From an uncultured Rubritalea sp. (lineage in GTDB: Bacteria; Verrucomicrobiota; Verrucomicrobiia; Verrucomicrobiales; Akkermansiaceae), in NCBI GenBank assembly GCA_937132085.1, contig CAKZNV010000162.1, forward strand, positions 1-49,063: a DNA stretch of 49,063 nt. The letters are read 5' to 3'. Numbering within the stretch: position 1 is the first letter of the stretch; each line of letters starts with the position of its first letter. Both the position numbers and the translations under genes were made by a program. The notes under the pieces are model-generated. The model did no database searches, was not told the DNA's origin, and saw only the letters and a program-made list of their open reading frames with translations. This document shows positions 44,222-49,063 of this stretch, piece by piece.

Positions 44222-45987
44222 TGAGTGTTCTACTGATAGTCAGAAGTGAAGTTCACAGAGAGAAGCTGCTCAAGGTCGCTGAGAAAGTGGCTCAAGCTAA
44301 AAACACGGAGCTTTATGTGTTGTTAGTTGAGGAGGCTTTGCCGAAAAATGAGGCGAAAGAGATGGAGTGGCAAGAGGTGGAGAACCGATTTGAGAGTTCT
44401 ATTAAGAGTCTGAACTGCACCAAAGTATCTTTAACTGTAATCGATGATTTAAAGCCAGAAATGCTGATTTTGCAGGATGCGGAGAGTCATTCAGCGGGGC
44501 AAAAAGAAGGTGTGAATGAGCTCATGGAGGAAGTGAGCTGTGAGGTGATGGTGATCAGAATGGGGTCTAAACCTCTAGATGAGTTAGGTGAAACTGGCTT
44601 AGGCAAAATAATGGTGCCTAGCTCTGGAGGTCGTCATTCCAGGTTGGCTCTGAGGATGGCTACTCAGCTGGATTCTGAGCAGACGACTGCGCTTTTTGTG
44701 GAGCCAGATGTGGATGAAGTTTCAGAGTCAGTGGGCTTTGCTCATTTACATCGTTACATCCGTAGAGCAGGGATTTCTCTGGATGATATCCGTTGTCATG
44801 TTGAGCTAGATAATAATCCATTTAAGGGAATACGTAGAGAGGCTGAGCGTGGTGCTTATGGTCTGATTATTATCGGAGCAAGTAGCCATAGTTCCGTAAG
44901 GAGGAAATTATTCGGCACGATTCCTGATAAGCTGTTGCACGGTGACAGTGGGGTGAACATAGCCGTGGTTCGAGCTGCGACGCCGATTGGTGATCAGTTT
45001 AAGGTGAAGCTGGAGAATCTGGTCAACCTGAGTGTGCCGCAGCTATCTCGTGAAGAGCGAGTTGCTCTGTTTGATGAGATCGAGGAGAAATCTCGTTGGT
45101 CATTTGATTTTGCAGTGTTGATGATTTTAGCAACGTCGATAGCGGCTTTAGGTCTATTGGCTGATAGTGGGGCTGTGGTGATTGGAGCGATGCTAGTAGC
45201 GCCGCTCATGATGCCGCTTCTCGGTGGGGGACTTTCTCTAGTTCAGGGAAACTGGCCACTCTGGAAACGGAGTCAGAAGGCAGTGATTTTAGGTTTTTTA
45301 AGTGCTCTGGGAATCGGTATCTTGATGGGGCTAGTGGCGAAATTCCTAGGAATGCCACTGACTGCGCAACTTGCCGCTAGAGGTGAGCCTAGCACCTTGG
45401 ATCTAGGTGTAGCATTCATTTCGGGAATTGCCGCGAGTTACTGTCTAGCGCGGCCTAAGCTTAGCAGTGCTTTGGCTGGTGTGGCGATTGCGGCCGCTTT
45501 GGTTCCACCGATTGCGACGACTGGTATCTGTATCGCTCTAGGAGATTTCGCAGTGGCTCAGGGTGCTGCATTACTTTTCGGAACGAACGTGGTGGCGATT
45601 GTGTTCGGTGCAGCGATGAATTTCTACCTAGCTGGAATCCGTGGTAAAAAAGCGGCTGATGGTGTTTGGTCGAAACGATTCCTTATTGTCTTCGCTCTGA
45701 TGATGGCTGGATTAGTTGTTCCATTGACTTCAGCGTTGATTGGTCGAATTGCTGGTCCGCAGGAGGTTGAGAATGTGCTGATAGAAAAAGGTGAAGACCT
45801 AGGCGTCACGATCAAGAGAGTGCGCCGTGGTGCTTATGAAGATGGCTTGCAAGTCATCGAGCTGAGCGTAGAGGCTCCTGCTCCGTTGAGCCAAGAGACA
45901 CTGCAGATTCTTAAATCTAGCATTGAGGCCAAGCTAGGTGAGAAAGTGAAAATCAAGGTCAGGACGATCTTGGTGGATCAGCTTTAG
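44221..45987 (+). CDS. Universal stress domain fused to DUF389 membrane domain
   Basis: The 588-residue protein combines two modules. Residues 1-270 form two USP-like domains: the second carries the ATP-binding pattern IIIGASSHSSVRRKLFGTIPDKLL, while the first is degenerate. Residues 295-520 match DUF389/TIGR00341 with about eight membrane spans (LMILATSIAALGLLADSGAVVIGAMLVAPLMMPLLGG, FLSALGIGILMGLV, VALVPPIATTGICIALG). A cytoplasmic tail of about 65 residues follows. DUF389 proteins have no proven transport role; the fusion suggests nucleotide or stress control of a channel or transporter. ATG 44221 shares its A with the mutL stop. Confidence 0.9.
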   Translation: MSVLLIVRSEVHREKLLKVAEKVAQAKNTELYVLLVEEALPKNEAKEMEWQEVENRFESSIKSLNCTKVSLTVIDDLKPEMLILQDAESHSAGQKEGVNELMEEVSCEVMVIRMGSKPLDELGETGLGKIMVPSSGGRHSRLALRMATQLDSEQTTALFVEPDVDEVSESVGFAHLHRYIRRAGISLDDIRCHVELDNNPFKGIRREAERGAYGLIIIGASSHSSVRRKLFGTIPDKLLHGDSGVNIAVVRAATPIGDQFKVKLENLVNLSVPQLSREERVALFDEIEEKSRWSFDFAVLMILATSIAALGLLADSGAVVIGAMLVAPLMMPLLGGGLSLVQGNWPLWKRSQKAVILGFLSALGIGILMGLVAKFLGMPLTAQLAARGEPSTLDLGVAFISGIAASYCLARPKLSSALAGVAIAAALVPPIATTGICIALGDFAVAQGAALLFGTNVVAIVFGAAMNFYLAGIRGKKAADGVWSKRFLIVFALMMAGLVVPLTSALIGRIAGPQEVENVLIEKGEDLGVTIKRVRRGAYEDGLQVIELSVEAPAPLSQETLQILKSSIEAKLGEKVKIKVRTILVDQL

Positions 45988-45991
45988 AAAA

Positions 45992-47188
45992 CTACTCAGC
46001 TGAAATGCCTGCGATTGTGACGGTAAGGCAGATGATGGCTAAGACTGAGAATAGAATAGCGTTGAGGAGATGTGTCTTCTTTTCCTTAATGACAGCGAGA
46101 GCTACTATGCACTGTAGGAAGTAGTAGAAGGCAAATGCTCTGGATGCGTAGGCGATGATCTGATTCACATCAGCTATCCATGTGAGGGCTACGGTGAGCA
46201 GGAGGATCATCAGATAAGCGTAGCGAATCGGGATCTTGTTGTGAGTGATTTCCTCAATGAGTCCACCCGCACCTTCATTATCGGCTACAGCTGCGGTAAA
46301 TTGGCTACCAATGGCGGCTATCACGATAAGTATCGGTAGGATCGTGGCCACTGGTCTAACGAGCTCTATAATGGCTGTGACATCGCCAGACATGCCTGGC
46401 TGGAATAGGACGGTGATGAGTGAGAGAAAGATGATATAGATGATGCTAGAGATGATCTGTGCCCAGCGCATGGTCTTGATGCGTTCTTCTGCTGAGTGTG
46501 TATCACCAAGGTAACGTGAAGTTTCAAAACCCTGCACTACGATAAGAAGTCCTAGGAGAATACGAATATCTGTGAGGTCTATCTCAGTGGAAACTGCTGG
46601 TAGTTTCCAGTCGCCAGTTGAGAAGAGTGAAACATTGTAGTAAGCTAATGCGATAATGAGTGACGCAATCATCGCTAGATTGAGGGCAACGGCATATTTT
46701 TCGATAGACTCTAGGATAGATAAGCCCTTCCAGATGCCGATAAGACCAATCGTTGTGAGGAGGCCAGTTGTTACAAGGTTAGCAGTTATTTCTGAGTTGA
46801 TGCCTAACCTAGAGAGCAAAAAGGCAGAGAGCAGCTGCAGATAAAAGGTGATGGAGATAAAGTAAGCTAGGGCTAGGAAGATCTGTGAAGTCTTGGCTAT
46901 CTTCTTAGCCTTACTTGGATGGTTGGCAATGGGCTCAAAGTGCTGAATGTTGTAGCGAATTACGGAGCCTAGACCATAGGCTATGATTAAAAGCCCTAGC
47001 ATGCAGAAGGTGGCATAGTAGCCGACGATGCCACCTAGAAGCGGTGCGCTTACTAAAAATCCGCTGCCCATGATAGAGGCGAGGGGAGTGATCGTTGCTT
47101 TCCATGCAGTGGAGTTTCGTAGTCGTTTAGAAAATGACAAGTAAACTGCGATAGCTAGCGTGAAGAGGATGATCGTGATGTTCAACAT
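45992..47188 (-). CDS. APC-superfamily-like membrane transporter
   Basis: The 398-residue protein is mostly membrane: ten to twelve spans by eye. The first span region, ATITPLASIMGSGFLVSAPLLGGIVGYYA, has the broken-helix Gly-Ser-Gly of LeuT-fold transporters, and VVQGFETSRYLGDTHSAEERIKTMRWAQI resembles the Q-G-F-E-x-S-R loop of APC/NCS permeases. Substrate unknown. It is convergent with the USP-DUF389 gene (four bases between stop codons) and follows the rplK terminator on its own strand. Confidence 0.75.
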   Translation of the reverse strand: MLNITIILFTLAIAVYLSFSKRLRNSTAWKATITPLASIMGSGFLVSAPLLGGIVGYYATFCMLGLLIIAYGLGSVIRYNIQHFEPIANHPSKAKKIAKTSQIFLALAYFISITFYLQLLSAFLLSRLGINSEITANLVTTGLLTTIGLIGIWKGLSILESIEKYAVALNLAMIASLIIALAYYNVSLFSTGDWKLPAVSTEIDLTDIRILLGLLIVVQGFETSRYLGDTHSAEERIKTMRWAQIISSIIYIIFLSLITVLFQPGMSGDVTAIIELVRPVATILPILIVIAAIGSQFTAAVADNEGAGGLIEEITHNKIPIRYAYLMILLLTVALTWIADVNQIIAYASRAFAFYYFLQCIVALAVIKEKKTHLLNAILFSVLAIICLTVTIAGISAE

Positions 47189-47229
47189 AACAGAACACTT
47201 CTATACGATGGACTGAGAGGTGAAGAAAC

Positions 47230-47263
47230 AAAAAACCGCACATGCCAGTGGCAAGTGCGGTTT
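47230..47263 (-). terminator. Rho-independent terminator after rplK
   Basis: AAACCGCAC (47233-47241) pairs with GTGCGGTTT (47255-47263), with a further inner TGCC-GGCA pair around AGT. Read on the minus strand the stem is followed by TTTTTTG. It closes the nusG-rplK transcript. Confidence 0.9.
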
Positions 47264-47302
47264 GAAATTGTTTTGGTTGAATCAGTGATTCAACTCAGAG
47301 GA

Positions 47303-47731
47303 CTATAGACCTGTTACAGTGATTCCCATCTGGCGACAAGTTCCTGCGAGGATCTTGCATGCTGCTTCAGGGTCGTTTGCGTTAAGGTCAGGCATCTTGA
47401 TCGCTACTACTTCGAGGAGTTGCTCTTTAGTAAGAGTCGCAACCTTGATCTTGTTAGGCTCACCAGAACCAGACTTGAGTCCAGCTGCCTTCTTAAGAAG
47501 AACTGCTGCTGGTGGCTGCTTAGTGATGAATGTGAATGAGCTGTCCTTGTAAACTGTGATTTCAACTGGAAGGAGATCTCCTGCCTTAGCCTGTGTTTGG
47601 GCGTTGAAGTCCTTACAGAAGGCCATGATGTTTACACCTGCTTGACCGAGTGCTGGGCCTACTGGTGGAGATGGATTTGCTTGTCCAGCGTTGATCTGGA
47701 GTTTAAGAACTTGTTTGATTTCTTTAGCCAT
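47303..47731 (-). CDS. rplK: 50S ribosomal protein uL11
   Basis: The 142-residue L11 binds 23S rRNA helices 43-44 at the GTPase centre. It has the proline-rich hinge [27 protein letters not shown], then [30 protein letters not shown] and the C-terminal RNA-binding [10 protein letters not shown]. It lies 88 bases downstream of nusG on the same strand. In most bacteria rplA (uL1) follows at once; here a terminator does. Confidence 0.98.
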   Translation of the reverse strand: MAKEIKQVLKLQINAGQANPSPPVGPALGQAGVNIMAFCKDFNAQTQAKAGDLLPVEITVYKDSSFTFITKQPPAAVLLKKAAGLKSGSGEPNKIKVATLTKEQLLEVVAIKMPDLNANDPEAACKILAGTCRQMGITVTGL

Positions 47732-47819
47732 GGTTTTGCTAATTGTTAGTATTTGTTGTGGTTAATGATTCCGCAATTTGCGGCTACATAAGTGATTGTT
47801 GTGAGGTAAATAAGTTGGC

Positions 47820-48392
47820 TTATTCGCCAGCTTCTACCTGCCAAAATTCGAGGTCTACTGGTGTAGCACGACCAAAGATGGTCACTGACACGCGTAGTTT
47901 GCCTTTTTCTTCGTCTATTTCTTCCACGATGCCTGTCTGGCTCTGGAATGGACCGTCTGCTACCTTGACTTCGTCTCCCACTTGGAAGGCGACTGCTGGG
48001 CGGACGTTTTCTTCACGCTCCTTGATCTGAGCGAGCATTGCATCCACTTCACGTTGACGCATAGGGATTGGTTCATTCTTAGTTCCTGCGAATCCGATGA
48101 TGCCATCAGTTTCTTTCATGAAATACCAAGTGTTCTCAACGAGCTGATGATCCTCTGTGTAGAGGTTCATGTTTACGATGATGTAACCTGGGTAGAATTT
48201 ACGCTTAGATTCAGTTTTCTTACCTCGCTTAACTTCAGAGATGACTTCTTGAGGAACGAGAACTTCGTAAATGAAGTCGCCCATTTCTTCTGCTTCTACC
48301 ATACGCAAGATACGGTCACGAACGCGTTGTTCTTGACCTGAGAGCACATGCACTACATACCATTGCTTGTTTGCTGGTGGAATAATTGCCAT
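47820..48392 (-). CDS. nusG: Transcription termination/antitermination protein NusG
   Basis: NusG is an RNA-polymerase elongation factor that couples transcription with translation and Rho. The 190-residue protein has the NGN domain (QWYVVHVLSGQEQRVRDRI, then PGYIIVNMNL) and a C-terminal KOW domain (FQVGDEVKVADGPFQSQTGIVEEIDEEKGKLRVSVTIFGRATPVDLEFWQVE). It lies 52 bases after secE, with rplK next, the standard order. Confidence 0.98.
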   Translation of the reverse strand: MAIIPPANKQWYVVHVLSGQEQRVRDRILRMVEAEEMGDFIYEVLVPQEVISEVKRGKKTESKRKFYPGYIIVNMNLYTEDHQLVENTWYFMKETDGIIGFAGTKNEPIPMRQREVDAMLAQIKEREENVRPAVAFQVGDEVKVADGPFQSQTGIVEEIDEEKGKLRVSVTIFGRATPVDLEFWQVEAGE

Positions 48393-48444
48393 CTGATTAG
48401 TTTAAATTATCGATTATAAGAGTATTGAGAAAAGTTTCTAGAGA

Positions 48445-48669
48445 CTAGAAGAGTTCTGAGACGAACTTAATAGCGCTAGAAAGTAGAAGATCAGAGACTG
48501 CAACAAAGCCGCCTAGAAGGACAATAGCGATCATGACTACCACTGTGGAGTCGACGAGCTCTTTGTATTTCTTGAAGCCTTTAGCTTTTGGATCTGAATC
48601 CCATGGCCATGTGGCCTTACGGAGTTCACCTCTTACTTCGCCGATGAATGTTGAAATCTTCTGAAACAT
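48445..48669 (-). CDS. secE: Preprotein translocase subunit SecE
   Basis: The 74-residue subunit stabilises SecY. It has the amphipathic start ISTFIGEVRGELRKATWPW and one span (VVVMIAIVLLGGFVAVSDLLLSS), the single-span form common outside gamma-proteobacteria. Its place between tRNA-Trp and nusG confirms the assignment. Confidence 0.95.
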   Translation of the reverse strand: MFQKISTFIGEVRGELRKATWPWDSDPKAKGFKKYKELVDSTVVVMIAIVLLGGFVAVSDLLLSSAIKFVSELF

Positions 48670-48700
48670 GTTTATTTATTATTAATTTTTGAAGGAGTGG

Positions 48701-48773
48701 CAGGGCCGGAGAGACTCGAACTCACAACCAATGGTTTTGGAAACCACTACTCTACCAATTGAGCTACGGCCCT
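48701..48773 (-). tRNA. tRNA-Trp (anticodon CCA)
   Basis: This is a complete 73-base cloverleaf on the minus strand. The acceptor AGGGCCG pairs with CGGCCCT, with discriminator G at 48701. The D loop is TAGCTCAATTGGTAGAG, the anticodon loop is TTTCCAAAA with CCA (plus bases 48738-48740 read TGG), and the T arm contains GAGTTCGAGTCTC. CCA is not encoded. It lies between tuf and secE, the usual place for tRNA-Trp. Confidence 0.96.
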
Positions 48774-48850
48774 GTTTATGATTACTACTCCTTACAGTGT
48801 TTCCACGTTCACATTGCTGTGTCAGTGGGCAGTCCTTTTAGTGCGAATGT

Positions 48851-48884
48851 GGGGCACTTCAAGCTTTAAAACTCAAAGCACCCC
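48851..48884 (-). other. Long strand-specific hairpin between tuf and tRNA-Trp
   Basis: On the minus strand all 17 base positions of 48851-48884 can pair end to end (G-C, A-U and five G-U pairs). The wobble pairs become A-C mismatches on the plus strand, so the structure makes sense only in the tuf-direction transcript. There is no following T run. It could be a processing site, a 3'-end-protecting hairpin or a Rho-dependent boundary. Confidence 0.55.
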
Positions 48885-48943
48885 AGAAATCCAGCTTTTA
48901 GCATCCTAAGAGGCTAAAACCTAGCGCATTAAAAAAATTGAAT

Positions 48944-49063
48944 TTAGTCGTGGATTTCAGCTACACGGCCAGCTCCAACTGTGCGTCCACCTTCACGGAT
49001 AGCAAAGCGCATGCGCTTCTCCATCGCGATCTTAGTGATGAGCTCAACTTCCATTTGAACGTT
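48944..49063 (-). CDS. tuf: Elongation factor Tu, C-terminal fragment (truncated by window end)
   Basis: The last 39 residues of EF-Tu are present: [20 protein letters not shown] then [19 protein letters not shown] before TAA at 48944-48946. This is the extreme C-terminal beta-barrel (domain III) of the factor that delivers aminoacyl-tRNA. The rest lies beyond 49063. The order tuf, tRNA-Trp, secE, nusG, rplK on one strand is the conserved bacterial cluster. Confidence 0.97.
   Translation of the reverse strand, partial: NVQMEVELITKIAMEKRMRFAIREGGRTVGAGRVAEIHD

Noticed and set aside
1-49063. CRISPR arrays, prophage, integrases or insertion sequences
   Set aside because: I found no regular repeat-spacer series and no integrase, transposase or phage structural gene on either strand.

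Overview
The window looks like core chromosome of a marine-type Verrucomicrobiota bacterium (Verrucomicrobiales, Rubritalea/Akkermansia-like). The evidence is a PEP-CTERM surface protein, a modular secreted sulfatase, many small secreted proteins and lipoproteins of no named family, a clade II large PurL, a zinc-ligand-poor bL36 and moderate GC. The lineage is inferred from gene content. I see no phage, plasmid or CRISPR signature. Almost all DNA is coding.

Layout. 1-2.8 kb: a coiled-coil, single-span membrane protein overlapping by four bases a histone-deacetylase-fold protein that has lost most of its catalytic residues. 2.8-8.2 kb: a tiny membrane protein too short for ordinary gene calling, trpD, an L,D-transpeptidase, a DUF6528-like lipoprotein, a small secreted protein and hflX. 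8.3-12.7 kb: a secreted alpha/beta hydrolase, an FAD-dependent dehydrogenase, a membrane protein, a palindromic intergenic element and a lipoprotein gene broken by one in-frame TGA. 12.8-18.1 kb: ogt, purL and a single-span membrane protein, all on the minus strand. 18.2-21.5 kb: a tightly packed plus-strand run (ferredoxin, DciA-like DUF721, a HAD phosphatase-FolB fusion), then PPK2, a small membrane protein and a hotdog thioesterase ending in a strong terminator. 21.6-28.7 kb: the PEP-CTERM protein, glnD, purB, rpmJ and a lipoprotein. 28.8-32.9 kb: the 1207-residue sulfatase, bracketed by imperfect copies of the 3' end of the neighbouring VOC gene. 33.0-35.8 kb: a hypothetical gene, an LptF/G permease and an ABC ATPase. 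35.9-44.2 kb: a PI-PLC-like protein, sucA-sucB, a lipoprotein and mutL. 44.2-47.2 kb: a USP-DUF389 fusion and an APC-type transporter. 47.2-49.1 kb: the translation cluster tuf (partial), tRNA-Trp, secE, nusG, rplK on the minus strand, closed by a terminator with no rplA following.

Functional themes: purine synthesis (purL, purB), the 2-oxoglutarate dehydrogenase step (sucAB), folate synthesis (FolB fused to a phosphatase), nitrogen signalling (GlnD), DNA repair (Ogt, MutL), ribosome and translation (HflX, bL36, L11, NusG, SecE, EF-Tu), and the cell envelope (L,D-transpeptidase, LptF/G, PEP-CTERM protein, sulfatase). The observations I rate highest are the HAD-FolB fusion, the catalytically degenerate deacetylase paired with a coiled-coil membrane protein, the sulfatase flanked by direct repeats, and the SucB with two lipoyl domains and no peripheral-subunit-binding domain.
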